Shown one piece after another: positions 49,399-61,965 of a DNA stretch of 64,000 nt. The position numbers were made by a program, and so were the translations under genes. Numbering within the stretch: the first letter of the stretch is position 1; each line of letters begins with the position of its first letter. The notes under the pieces are model-generated. The model was not told where the DNA came from, did no database searches, and saw nothing but the letters and a program-made list of their open reading frames with translations. The stretch comes from Imbricaverruca yamaguchii (Eukaryota; Arthropoda; Thecostraca; Neoverrucidae): positions 934,501-998,500 of the forward strand of contig JAOTOL010001498.1 of NCBI GenBank assembly GCA_034440575.1, read 5' to 3'.

Positions 49399-49998
49399 TT
49401 AACCCGTCCCGTCTTGAAGAAGTAATCTCTTAACCCGTCTCGTCTTAACCCGTCACCTCCAAAAAAGTTCAACCAGTCGTCACGCTTTAACGGATACAGA
49501 TATTTTAATGAAACTTTCAGCGTTTGCTTATCCTTACGGATGCAACAAAACGTACGAGTTGAATTTTTAATTTTCTTTCGTTTTTGACTACATAAAAAAT
49601 TTGCGTATTTGCCATATTGCAGATTAAACACAGGATTCTGGCTAAAGTAAGCATTTTTTATAAGGGCAAGCTGACTTCCAACAACGTTTTTCGGACTGTT
49701 CTACCCATTGGAAAAGGAAAATTAAATGTTTTTTTTCTTCATATATCCCCAAATGAACTCCCCAGAGTAAAGAGCATAATGTAAGTCGTGAAAAGTCGTG
49801 AAAATGTAGCCCCCCTGGTGTCGTCACTTTTGAGGAAGTTTTTTTAGGGGTGGACCCGGACCCTACTCGTCGAGAGCTTTCCGATGACACCTCTTTCGTT
49901 TTCGTGCGATGCTTAGTTTGGATTTTAGAGGGGGTCTTCAACCGACCCCCCCCGAAACGGGGTGTGAGGATTTGACTGATTTGACTGGCGCGGGTTAA
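49399..49998 (+). mobile_element. Family A short DNA transposon, 600-bp copy
   Basis: Starts at TTAACCCGTCCCGTC (49399) and ends GGCGCGGGTTAA (49998). TTAACCCGTC is repeated at 49431 and 49448, so the left end is multiplied. Interior blocks match the element at 21279 (GATATTTTAATGAAACTTTC, GGATGCAACAAAACGTA, TACTCGTCGAGAGCTTTCCG, CGAAACGGGGTGTGAGGATT). No transposase. In transglutaminase intron 4. Confidence 0.68.
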
Positions 49999-50327
49999 GA
50001 TGTTATATGCATATCAAATCATACGATGAACAGTGAATCATCTACATAAATGAAAAGTTTCAGGGAAGAATTGTGCTGAAGCCGAAATATTATTCGGTTG
50101 ATCGAATACACACTGAGAAATATCAGACACAACTAACAGGTACAAATAAGATTCAGCGAGAAAAATCATCAAAGGTGCTCGGATAGTTGCAATAGCCGGT
50201 CTTTGGAGCTTTCCGTTGAGTGTTGCAATACAGTTCAGCATACAACACCACACAGCGTCTTGCCGAACATACCCAGCACACCAGCACCTTATACCATCAG
50301 ATCGTACCGACGGCAGACTTCCCTCAC

Positions 50328-50504
50328 CGTCACGTTGATGTCCACGTGAAACGGCTGGCCAATCATGATCTTGTCCAGGTCGACCAGGGTGAACTCCACG
50401 TCCTCCTCAGTGGAGTCGGGGTAGTCGAAGTACTTCTGAGCGCCCACCGTGCCACGCACAGCGTTGAAGACGGCTATACGCTCGGCGGCGGTGCCCTCGG
50501 GATT
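50328..50504 (-). CDS. Tg: Transglutaminase, exon 4
   Basis: Acceptor GGTGCCGGCAG, then NPEGTAAERIAVFNAVRG through MIGQPFHVDINVT; donor ACG|GTGAGG. NPEG-x3-ER aligns with YPEGSSEER of TG2, giving two acidic residues of the main Ca2+ site (equivalents of TG2 Glu447 and Glu452). The exon then leaves the catalytic core and enters the first beta-barrel (I-GQPFHVDI). 177 nt, phase 0 in and out. Confidence 0.94.
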
Positions 50505-50734
50505 CTGCCGGCACCAGAAACACATCACTGGAATTGTGCCCAACGGTCAGGGCGGCAGTCAAGCGGGGGCTGGGGAGGGACTCGCTCCTCCCTCAGCAAC
50601 CAGAAATACGCGAGATAAAAGAAGACATTATGGAATTTCACCACACAAAGCAGAAGTTTTCGGTGCGCTCAGCGAACCAAACAACGGTCTGTTTCGTCGC
50701 ATCTTTTTGGCCAAGTCCCCAAAAGTCGTCCCCC

Positions 50735-52046
50735 TTAACACGCGCCCTGAAGGGCCTCTGAAAATTACGCACACTGGAGGGGGGCGGATTCCGCCCCCTA
50801 AAATATCGGCTCCCATTAAGGCTAGAGGAACGAAATTCGCAGGGTGGATGGGCACGATAGTTGACTCTATTGTGTGCATATTTCGTGACCTTAGGTCAAT
50901 ATCGTCAAGGTCAAATGAGGTCAAAATAGCACATTTTTCTGGTTTTGCGTCGCTTGGCTTGTCATTGGTATGGATCGCTGTGATTGTGTTTAAATGCTCC
51001 AAAATTGGCATTAACGATGTTTTGGACATTACTAATAATGCAATACATACGCCAAATCCGCCAATTGATCTCAGGTCACTTATATAGGAGCACTTTATCA
51101 GGTCATTACCTGCTCCAGTTACCGGAACCGGGCTGACCACCTGACTGCTCCGTTGGGCGGCTCGGCACAATCGGCTTCGCAAAGAAAGGAGTGAAATACA
51201 TGAATAAGGTATTAGGCGCTTAGGCACACAATGACAAACAGTAGGATGTGTAGGGAGTAACATGCAAAGTGACATCAATCGCATGACAGTCATTTCCATT
51301 TATGACAACATTCCAGTTGACGATGTTTGGTTCCATTAGCCTGTCATGATGACCTCGGCGACCTAACATGACTTTTAAACTATAAAGCATAACAATATGC
51401 ATCCAGCAAGTCGCTAGTGTTGTCAAGAACACTTCTCTTTTGCCAATATACGGGAAGCGCCGATTTTTTTGGTGGTCTGGCGCTGCGATTAAAAAAATTA
51501 ACGGCCCATAACTTAAAAACGTTTCAGCCGATTTTCATTTTTCTTACTTTAAACAATGCGCCAGTCATTTCTAAGCAGGTACGGGAAAAATGGCGTATAT
51601 CGACCGGTACAATATGGAGTTGTGTACGAAAAAATCGGAGGGGTGGGCGGATTTCGCCCTCCACCCATCCAGGGCGTGTGTTAGCCTGTCATGCACTTGA
51701 CCTGACTTGACCTCGGTGACCTGAAATGACTTTGAAACAATGTAGCATAACAATGTACATCAAACAAGTCGCTAGTGTTGCCAAGAACACTTCCTGTTTG
51801 CCAATATACGGGAAGCGCATCAGCGCCGATATTTGTGGTCTGGCGCTGATAATTTGTTTTGACTTTACCGACCCCTAACTCGAAAACTTTTCGGTCGATT
51901 TTCGTTTTTTCATACTTTAAACAACGTGCCGTTCATTTCTAAGCAGGTACACAAACAATGGCGTATATCGGCCGGTAAAATCTGGAGTTATCTACGAAAA
52001 ACCGGAGCGGTGGGCGGATTTCACCCCCCTCCAGGGCGCGTGTTAA
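50735..52046 (-). mobile_element. Family B short DNA transposon with near-perfect terminal inverted repeats
   Basis: 1312 bp between TTAA sites. The left end TTAACACGCGCCCTGAAGGG and the right end read inward TTAACACGCGCCCTGGAGGG agree at 19 of 20 bases. Just inside lie GGGGGCGGATTCCGCCCCC-type blocks. Its interior is the reverse complement of blocks in the element at 22476-24040. An internal terminus-like sequence near 51665-51680 shows a nested or duplicated end. No transposase ORF. It lies in transglutaminase intron 3. Confidence 0.75.
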
Positions 52047-52572
52047 GCCGTCTCCCTTTTTCGTCTGGTCCTCCCCCTGATTGCGCCCCTGTTAGCAGCT
52101 GCGAGCTTGCCGTCCATGCTTATCGCCAGTTGGAGCCGGGTGTTGTTCGCGGGTTCATCAAGCGACTTGTCTCGCCCTCAAGCGATGGCGATGTTGAGTT
52201 CACCACGGCCGGTTCCCAGCTGCGGTGTGGAGCCAACTGTGCCTGGCGACACCTCCTCCGGTGTGGAGGACGTAACTAGCACTCTGGTCGTCACCGTTTT
52301 GGGGGGAAGGGAGGGTGATAGCACGTCAAGTCGACATATTCTAGCTCTCGTTCAAATAGGAGTTCAGAAATCGTAAAATGGAGAAAAGATTATGTAACGA
52401 TGCAATACAAACTACCAGCCAGGCCAGAATACCCGACGCTGGATAACCAATTCGCTAACTCATGGCGCACCACCAGCTATGAGATTGACAAGGTAGTTGC
52501 GGTAGACGGGGCTGATCAGGTAGACAAAGCGACGAAACTAGCGGACCATCACGCAGTTTAGGCCGCCGACTT

Positions 52573-53780
<1,208 letters not shown>

Positions 53781-56700
53781 ATCTGAAGCGGTGCAGTGTA
53801 GCCTGCCAATAATTGCTGTGAAGGGGCAGAGTATGCGATCCTGGTGACTGTACATCTGAAGCGGTGCAGTGTAGCCTGCCAATAATTGCTGTGAAGGGGC
53901 AGAGTATGCGATCCTGGTGACTGTACATCTGAAGCGGTGCAGTGTAGCCTGCCAACAATTGCTGTGAAGGGGCAGAGTATGCGATCCTGGTGACTGTACA
54001 TCTGAAGCGGTGCAGTGTAGCCTGCCAATAATTGCTGTGAAGGGGCAGAGTATGCGATCCTGGTGACTGTACATCTGAAGCGGTGCAGTGTAGCCTGCCA
54101 ATAATTGCTGTGAAGGGGCAGAGTATGCGATCCTGGTGACTGTACATCTGAAGCGGTGCAGTGTAGCCTGCCAATAATTGCTGTGAAGGGGCAGAGTATG
54201 CGATCCTGGTGACTGTACATCTGAAGCGGTGCAGTGTAGCCTGCCAACAATTGCTGTGAAGGGGCAGAGTATGCGATCCTGGTGACTGTACATCTGAAGC
54301 GGTGCAGTGTAGCCTGCCAATAATTGCTGTGAAGGGGCAGAGTATGCGATCCTGGTGACTGTACATCTGAAGCGGTGCAGTGTAGCCTGCCAACAATTGC
54401 TGTGAAGGGGCAGAGTATGCGATCCTGGTGACTGTACATCTGAAGCGGTGCAGTGTAGCCTGCCAATAATTGCTGTGAAGGGGCAGAGTATGCGATCCTG
54501 GTGACTGTACATCTGAAGCGGTGCAGTGTAGCCTGCCAACAATTGCTGTGAAGGGGCAGAGTATGCGATCCTGGTGACTGTACATCTGAAGCGGTGCAGT
54601 GTAGCCTGCCAACAATTGCTGTGAAGGGGCAGAGTATGCGATCCTGGTGACTGTACATCTGAAGCGGTGCAGTGTAGCCTGCCAACAATTGCTGTGAAGG
54701 GGCAGAGTATGCGATCCTGGTGACTGTACATCTGAAGCGGTGCAGTGTAGCCTGCCAACAATTGCTGTGAAGGGGCAGAGTATGCGATCCTGGTGACTGT
54801 ACATCTGAAGCGGTGCAGTGTAGCCTGCCAACAATTGCTGTGAAGGGGGCAGAGTATGCGATCCTGGTGACTGTACATCTGAAGCGGTGCAGTGTAGCCT
54901 GCCAATAATTGCTGTGAAGGGGCAGAGTATGCGATCCTGGTGACTGTACATCTGAAGCGGTGCAGTGTAGCCTGCCAATAATTGCTGTGAAGGGGCAGAG
55001 TATGCGATCCTGGTGACTGTACATCTGAAGCGGTGCAGTGTAGCCTGCCAACAATTGCTGTGAAGGGGCAGAGTATGCGATCCTGGTGACTGTACATCTG
55101 AAGCGGTGCAGTGTAGCCTGCCAATAATTGCTGTGAAGGGGCAGAGTATGCGATCCTGGTGACTGTACATCTGAAGCGGTGCAGTGTAGCCTGCCAACAA
55201 TTGCTGTGAAGGGGCAGAGTATGCGATCCTGGTGACTGTACATCTGAAGCGGTGCAGTGTAGCCTGCCAATAATTGCTGTGAAGGGGCAGAGTATGCGAT
55301 CCTGGTGACTGTACATCTGAAGCGGTGCAGTGTAGCCTGCCAACAATTGCTGTGAAGGGGCAGAGTATGCGATCCTGGTGACTGTACATCTGAAGCGGTG
55401 CAGTGTAGCCTGCCAATAATTGCTGTGAAGGGGCAGAGTATGCGATCCTGGTGACTGTACATCTGAAGCGGTGCAGTGTAGCCTGCCAACAATTGCTGTG
55501 AAGGGGCAGAGTATGCGATCCTGGTGACTGTACATCTGAAGCGGTGCAGTGTAGCCTGCCAATAATTGCTGTGAAGGGGCAGAGTATGCGATCCTGGTGA
55601 CTGTACATCTGAAGCGGTGCAGTGTAGCCTGCCAACAATTGCTGTGAAGGGGCAGAGTATGCGATCCTGGTGACTGTACATCTGAAGCGGTGCAGTGTAG
55701 CCTGCCAACAATTGCTGTGAAGGGGCAGAGTATGCGATCCTGGTGACTGTACATCTGAAGCGGTGCAGTGTAGCCTGCCAACAATTGCTGTGAAGGGGCA
55801 GAGTATGCGATCCTGGTGACTGTACATCTGAAGCGGTGCAGTGTAGCCTGCCAACAATTGCTGTGAAGGGGCAGAGTATGCGATCCTGGTGACTGTACAT
55901 CTGAAGCGGTGCAGTGTAGCCTGCCAACAATTGCTGTGAAGGGGCAGAGTATGCGATCCTGGTGACTGTACATCTGAAGCGGTGCAGTGTAGCCTGCCAA
56001 CAATTGCTGTGAAGGGGCAGAGTATGCGATCCTGGTGACTGTACATCTGAAGCGGTGCAGTGTAGCCTGCCAACAATTGCTGTGAAGGGGCAGAGTATGC
56101 GATCCTGGTGACTGTACATCTGAAGCGGTGCAGTGTAGCCTGCCAACAATTGCTGTGAAGGGGCAGAGTATGCGATCCTGGTGACTGTACATCTGAAGCG
56201 GTGCAGTGTAGCCTGCCAATAATTGCTGTGAAGGGGCAGAGTATGCGATCCTGGTGACTGTACATCTGAAGCGGTGCAGTGTAGCCTGCCAATAATTGCT
56301 GTGAAGGGGCAGAGTATGCGATCCTGGTGACTGTACATCTGAAGCGGTGCAGTGTAGCCTGCCAACAATTGCTGTGAAGGGGCAGAGTATGCGATCCTGG
56401 TGACTGTACATCTGAAGCGGTGCAGTGTAGCCTGCCAACAATTGCTGTGAAGGGGCAGAGTATGCGATCCTGGTGACTGTACATCTGAAGCGGTGCAGTG
56501 TAGCCTGCCAACAATTGCTGTGAAGGGGCAGAGTATGCGATCCTGGTGACTGTACATCTGAAGCGGTGCAGTGTAGCCTGCCAACAATTGCTGTGAAGGG
56601 GCAGAGTATGCGATCCTGGTGACTGTACATCTGAAGCGGTGCAGTGTAGCCTGCCAATAATTGCTGTGAAGGGGCAGAGTATGCGATCCTGGTGACTGTA

Positions 56701-57211
56701 CATCTGAAGCGGTGCAGTGTAGCCTGCCAATAATTGCTGTGAAGGGGCAGAGTATGCGATCCTGGTGACTGTACATCTGAAGCGGTGCAGTGTAGCCTGC
56801 CAATAATTGCTGTGAAGGGGCAGAGTATGCGATCCTGGTGACTGTACATCTGAAGCGGTGCAGTGTAGCCTGCCAATAATTGCTGTGAAGGGGCAGAGTA
56901 TGCGATCCTGGTGACTGTACATCTGAAGCGGTGCAGTGTAGCCTGCCAACAATTGCTGTGAAGGGGCAGAGTATGCGATCCTGGTGACTGTACATCTGAA
57001 GCGGTGCAGTGTAGCCTGCCAATAATTGCTGTGAAGGGGCAGAGTATGCGATCCTGGTGACTGTACATCTGAAGCGGTGCAGTGTAGCCTGCCAATAATT
57101 GCTGTGAAGGGGCAGAGTATGCGATCCTGGTGACTGTACATCTGAAGCGGTGCAGTGTAGCCTGCCAATAATTGCTGTGAAGGGGCAGAGTATGCGATCC
57201 TGGTGACCGTA
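53781..57211. repeat. 73-bp satellite array, 47 copies
   Basis: Unit begins ATCTGAAGCGGTGCAGTGTA and ends GCGATCCTGGTGACTGTAC. By eye the 47 copies differ at essentially one position, AATAATTG versus AACAATTG (about 22 T and 25 C), plus one extra G near 54848 and changes at the last copy (GACCGTACATGG). The unit has no stop on the minus strand and 73 is not a multiple of three, so all three minus frames stay open for about 1150 codons; this is not a gene. The array occupies half of transglutaminase intron 3 (50505-57642). Confidence 0.98.
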
Positions 57212-57251
57212 CATGGCAGTGGAACATAACTGAATAGCAAACTCTACAAAG

Positions 57252-57375
57252 GTTAGGTAGCCTATTGACCTTGTGCAGGTGAGCAGGGTTATGTTATGTG
57301 GTCGATCGACCTTGTACAGGCTAGCTGGGTTAGGTTGTGTGGCCGACTGACCTTGTACAGGTGGACTAAGGTAGG
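57252..57375. repeat. About 42-bp repeat carrying copies of the exon 3 splice donor
   Basis: GACCTTGTGCAGG, GACCTTGTACAGG and GACCTTGTACAGG occur at a spacing of about 42-48 bp, with GGGTTA(G)GTTGTGTGGCCG-like spacers. On the minus strand the third copy reads TGTACAAGGTCAGTCGG, nearly identical to the true exon 3 donor TATACAAG|GTCAGTCC about 280-300 bp away. Confidence 0.75.
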
Positions 57376-57642
57376 TCAGAGGTGGACACAGAGGACACTG
57401 GGGTCATGTGTCCCCATAAAATGTGGCGCCCCTTGGCCAGGAAAAGACGCATCTCCGGAAAGGCGCGAGTGCCCTCTCCCCCCAATGCACATCGCCTCCC
57501 CCATCGAACGGATTTTCAGCCAAAGGAGCCCCCGAGATGCTATCGCAGTGGTGGCCATCTTAAGAAATGGCTTCCCTCCAGACGAGTGCAGCAATGCAAA
57601 TTCCTGAGTCCGCCCATGAGGTAGGCTAGGTAGCGGACTGAC

Positions 57643-57730
57643 CTTGTATATATGGGTGATGTCATCGACGTCAGCATCGTCGTCGCTGTCGGCCGTACCG
57701 CACCGCTTCGTCAAGATCGACCGCCCCACA
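57643..57730 (-). CDS. Tg: Transglutaminase, exon 3
   Basis: Acceptor TGTCTGCGCAG; T completes a His codon, then VGRSILTKRCGTADSDDDAD and VDDITHIYK; donor AAG|GTCAGT. VG(K/R)x(I)xTK with D(I/V)T..YK is the conserved stretch before the YPEG motif in the catalytic core. An acidic run (DSDDDADVDD) is longer than in TG2. 88 nt, phase 2 in, phase 0 out. Confidence 0.94.
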
Positions 57731-57914
57731 CTGCGCAGACACACACTGGTCAGATATTCACACAATAAATGTGATCCGAATGCTCTTTGGGATGGATCTA
57801 TTTAGCGACTACGTCCAAGCTGTAGCCTGTCGCGTGGACCGTCGACCCACCACCCGGCCGGCTAGATCCAATTCAGCAGAATAATGTCAGCCAATAGCTT
57901 AGCGTGTGGTCCGT

Positions 57915-58110
57915 ATCAAGACATGGCCACCATGCGACCGTCAGTATCAGGGCATGACCACCCCGTGACTGTCAGCATCAGGACATGGCCACCCCGTGAC
58001 TGTCAGCATCAGGACATGGTTACTCCGTTGCCGTCGGTATCAGGACATGGCCACCCTGCGACTGTTAGTATCAGGACATGGCCACCCCGTGACTGTGCCA
58101 CTCATTTGTC
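57915..58110. repeat. 31-bp tandem repeat, about 6 copies
   Basis: CATCAGGACATGGCCACCCC then GTGACTGTCAG, with variants. Transglutaminase intron 2. Confidence 0.9.
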
Positions 58111-59260
58111 CGGTCATTTGCCAGTTGACCCGCTCAGTTGATAACCAAATGCTAACTCGTGGCTAGTACCCTTTATTGTGAAATTAGTCTTCGCTTAGCT
58201 TACTTGGCTAGGCCAATAAACATTCAGAAAAGTAGTTCGGAATTATTGGGAGATAACACATAAACAGGGGATGCGAAGCGCATTGCAGCAAGGGTGCGTT
58301 GTACTCAAACGTCTATTTTCGGTGGCGTAGTAGCTGGCTTTGTGACAATGTGTTGCCACTCGCGCGACTAATGTTGTTTTCGATGCATTGCCAGCTGGGA
58401 ATTGTGCAACCAAGATGCAAAAGCTACGTCACGAATTTTGGATCGTGGACGAGAAGGTTTTGTCGTGTTGATTTTGCCGTGCAAGGTCATAAAGTACTAT
58501 GAAATTTGCGAAATCCGACGTGTTTCCCCTTAAGAGGTCATAATTTAGCTGCTTGGAACATTTGTTTATGCCAAAAAAAGTTTCACCCCTGATTTTTAGT
58601 GAGCGACACATATCAACATTAGGCACATCCGGCTGCATACCGGGAGTTAGGCAATGCGTTTGTGGCTTCTGAAAAGCATCTTGTTTATGCAATATCAATG
58701 ATCACTGCACAGAGCTTGCCGAAGTCAAATCGCTTTCCACTGGCGGACAGTCTAGAAATGATCGAGCGCGTCGCAGCGGTCTCAGATAGACAACCTAGCG
58801 CTTGAGCAGGGTTTATGTACTAGCAGCGCACCCGCCAGCTTGCAATGGGACAATGAGGAAAGACTCACTTGGGTCATTTCCACTCATTCCACTGCCCTGT
58901 TTGTTGTGGTAATTGGGAAACTTATGACTGTCCCTGATCGCTACAGATATTTGCTCTTCAATGTTGGTATTAATTTCAGCAAACCCGAGAAGGGAGGGTT
59001 GCAACCCTGCTCCCTGGGGATTTTCCAGTATGAATGAGAAAAGTTTGAGCGAACGCGCTGCATTTTTTTGTCTGCAGCCCTATTCCTATTCGTCGACCAC
59101 CGAAAATGTTATGGACACCAATGGGCGGACCGCCCCCGAAAACAACAAAACCGTACCTGCGGCTAAGGTAATGAATGACATCGGCCAGTAAACACGTGTG
59201 GCGATTTTGACCCTCTCGCCTGGACGTACTTGAGCAGGACATACCGGGTTCGCTACTCAC
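58111..59260. other. Rest of transglutaminase intron 2, nothing recognised
   Basis: Mostly unique sequence between the 31-bp repeat and the donor of exon 2. No ORF with a recognisable domain. Confidence 0.45.
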
Positions 59261-59429
59261 TGACTGCGGTTGTTTTTGAGCTTGCTGAAGCCCCAGTCAC
59301 TAGTTTCATCCTCTTGCCAGTGCACAAGGTCAGCATTGACCTCGGAGAAGAGGAAGGTAGTGTCGAAGCCGAAGCCGACCTCGCCGCGACGGATGGCCTC
59401 CAAAGAGCACGGCCCACACTGGAACTTGT
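59261..59429 (-). CDS. Tg: Transglutaminase, exon 2
   Basis: Acceptor CGATCCCCAG; AC joins the preceding G to give Asp, then KFQCGPCSLEAIRRGEVGFG through FLFSEVNADLVHW and KNNRS; donor CA|GTGAGT. (F/Y)xCGP.xVxAI(R/K)xG(E/D), FxF(S/A)EVNAD(V/L)xxW are core transglutaminase motifs. The Asn and Asp in EVNAD correspond to Ca2+-site residues (TG2 Asn398, Asp400). 169 nt, phase 1 in, phase 2 out. Confidence 0.95.
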
Positions 59430-59999
59430 CTGGGGATCGACAACAGCCTTGCACACACACGCGCAGTGTTCGGAAATGATCATTAATGGGGACATATATC
59501 AATTAGAGTCCCACAGTGGTTGCGAAAACGTTCAGATTGTTAGCAAAATAATGTTGAAATGTAAGGAAGAACGTCGATGTCAAGAAGAAAACTTTCCACA
59601 CAAATGAAAATATTGGAGCTAGCAGATGTTCTTTCAGTTGAATGCTGTTGAATTCCACGCAATACAAACGTGGCAGGCATAACTTTGTTCTTAGGATCGA
59701 CATTAAGTTTACATAAATTATTGTGTTGCACTAAGCCTTGCCAGCAATGGGAGCCGTCTGAAGTAGCCGAAATATAAGTAGCCGTTTGAAGATCTAAGCC
59801 AATCTTGGGTTTGTGTGAAGGTGCTATAATAAATCAGCCGTGACGTCTGGGACAGCATGCGGCTTAGTGCCTGCCAGCTGCGCGAGCAACAGCTTGCCCT
59901 GTACCGAGCACAGTCCACTGGCGGGATGACACGAGCGTAACTCGACAGTGCTGATCCCCAGCCGAAACTGTTCACGCCCAGTGATGCCTCGTCACCACT

Positions 60000-60983
60000 C
60001 ACGAGCTGAAGCTCATTACCGCTTCTGCGGCGGAACTCACTGTCACTGCTCAGCCGCAAATGTCGCCCCTGGGCTGTGGCTCACTGCCACTCTAGCCGTC
60101 AACTGCTGCCACTCTCCAGTCATAGCTCATTGTGACTACTCTTCAACTGTCTCACTCACTGTTAATACCGAGCCATAGTTCACTGTCACTCACTAACCGC
60201 AACTCATTGTCACTCCTGCCGCTCCGCTGCCATATCTCATTGTCACTCCTGCCACAACTCACTGTCACTCTTCCGCCGAAACTCGCTGTCACTCCCATAA
60301 TATTTCACTGTCGCTCTCCTGTTATATTTCAATGTCGCTATTTTCTACTGTACTGAATCTACTGTCGTAGATCACCGTCATTATCCTGCCATACCTCATT
60401 GTCACTCCTGTCACAACTTACTGTCACTATCCTGTCACAACATACTGTCACTATCCTGTCACAGCATAATGTCACTCCTGCGACAACTTACTGTCACTAT
60501 CCTGACATAACTTACTGTCACTCCTGCAACAGCTCACTGTCACCATCCTGACATAACTCACTGTCACTCCTGCCGTAGTTCACTCACTCTCCTGCCATAG
60601 CTCACTGCTACTATGCTGTCGTAACTCACTGTCACTCCTGCCGTAGATCACAGTCGCTCTCCTGCTACAACATACCATCGTTCCTGCTTCAGCTCACTCA
60701 CTCTCCTGCCGTTGCTCACTGTCACTCTCCTGCCGTAACTGACCGTCACTCTCCTGCCGTAACTGACCGTCACTCTCCTGCTTCAGCTCACTGTCACTCT
60801 CCTGCCGTTGCTCACTGTCACTCTCCTGCCGTTGCTCACTGTCACTCTCCTGCCGTAACTGACCGTCACTCTCCTGCCGTAACTGACCGTCACTCTCCTG
60901 CCGTAACTGACCGTCACTCTCCTGCTTCAGCTCACTGTCACTCTCCTGCCGTAACTGACCGTCACTCTCCTGCTGGGGGGTGC
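60000..60983. repeat. 24-bp minisatellite built from the exon 1 donor
   Basis: On the minus strand the unit is CAGGAGAGTGACGGTCAGTT plus ACGG, or the variants ending GACAGTGAGC(TGAAG/AACGG). The first unit is the coding end of transglutaminase exon 1 plus its donor. Eleven in-frame units follow to about 60694, then the array continues leftward in increasingly diverged form (CACTGTCACTCCTGCC blocks on the plus strand) to about 60000. Divergence rises with distance from the exon. Confidence 0.93.
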
Positions 60984-61098
60984 CGTCCACGGCCTGCCAG
61001 CCGCCGTAGCCGCGCGGCAGGTCCGGCCGCGACATCCACACGTCGTTCCACACGTGGAAGTTCCACAGCGAGTCGTTGGTGTTGCCGGAGGGGCCGTG
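60960..61098 (-). CDS. Tg: Transglutaminase, first exon inside the window (gene continues past the right edge)
   Basis: Acceptor GACCTGTCGCAG, then [20 protein letters not shown] through [17 protein letters not shown]; donor GACG|GTCAGT, phase 1. WNFHVW holds the active-site His (TG2 His335) and the tunnel Trp; AVD-x-TPQ holds the active-site Asp (TG2 Asp358). Transglutaminases form gamma-glutamyl-lysine bonds between proteins in a Ca2+-dependent way; arthropod members clot haemolymph and harden cuticle. The exon with the active-site Cys (GQCWVF type) was not found between here and 64000, so the start of the gene lies outside. The eight exons found total 1140 nt, 379 residues plus stop, with every splice phase compatible. 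Confidence 0.95.
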
Positions 61099-61258
61099 CT
61101 GCGACAGGTCACGGACCGTCGGTCAGTGATCACCACCACCTGGTGTGCCTTGGTGGGTGTGTGACCGTTGGTGTTGCCGGAGGGGCCGTGCTGCGGCAGG
61201 TCACGGACCGTCGGTCATTGATCACCACCACCTGATATGCCCTGATGGGCGTGTGACA
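61075..61258. repeat. 92-bp tandem duplication spanning the exon 1 acceptor
   Basis: Copies at 61075-61166 and 61167-61258 agree over GTTGGTGTTGCCGGAGGGGC, the acceptor region and GATCACCACCACCTG, with a few substitutions. Each includes the first codons of the exon (HGPSGNTN), the acceptor AG and upstream intron. Use of the outer acceptor would add 92 nt and shift the frame, so it should be a decoy. Confidence 0.9.
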
Positions 61259-61965
61259 AGTGTTCGACGAGACTGATTCGCTCTGTGGGGCGAGTGGACA
61301 TATTGCGTCTTCGTACTGCATCCTCATAGCCCAACACATCTGCCAGCATCTTAACCAGCTCTCTCGCCCCGTGCGCGTTCTCAGTTGCAGACGTACATAT
61401 GTTAATGTAGCTGCATTCATTGTTCGCACATTCGACCACTTGTGACAAAGCGAAAGTACAGAAGACGGACAATGCACGTATGTTTACAAAGAGAATCTAG
61501 AAGCTGGAGCCTCGGCTTTCTGGATATAGTTATGTGCATATATATATGCACACTGTGTCTTGAGCAGCAACGGTCGCACACCGGCGTACAACGACGACGT
61601 GGAGGCTGCCTTGGTGAGCACATTCCATGTCAATCCCAACAGCTGAATATTACACACCACATACGGAGCGAGGGGCAAGAGGCATAGCAGACTGTTCGAC
61701 ACCCATGCTGACAATATCGGACACGAAACCGCGAAAAGGAATCAGTGTACCGACACAGTTGCACTCCATTGCCAACCCGTGAAGGCGTGCATCGATCGGG
61801 CTTCAAACTCAGCTCATGCAAAATTGTCGGATAAACATAGGTGCTACGCTGTGTCGCGGTCCTTACGTGTCAGTCATCCCGCTCAGTCTATGCTGCATGT
61901 CCATGCCGTATATCTATGCCTCATACAACCTTTCAGCACAAATGACGACTCACGCCTGAGAGTGC
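61259..61965. other. Intronic or flanking sequence, nothing recognised
   Basis: No transglutaminase motif and no array. A short TATATATATGCA stretch lies near 61540. Confidence 0.45.
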
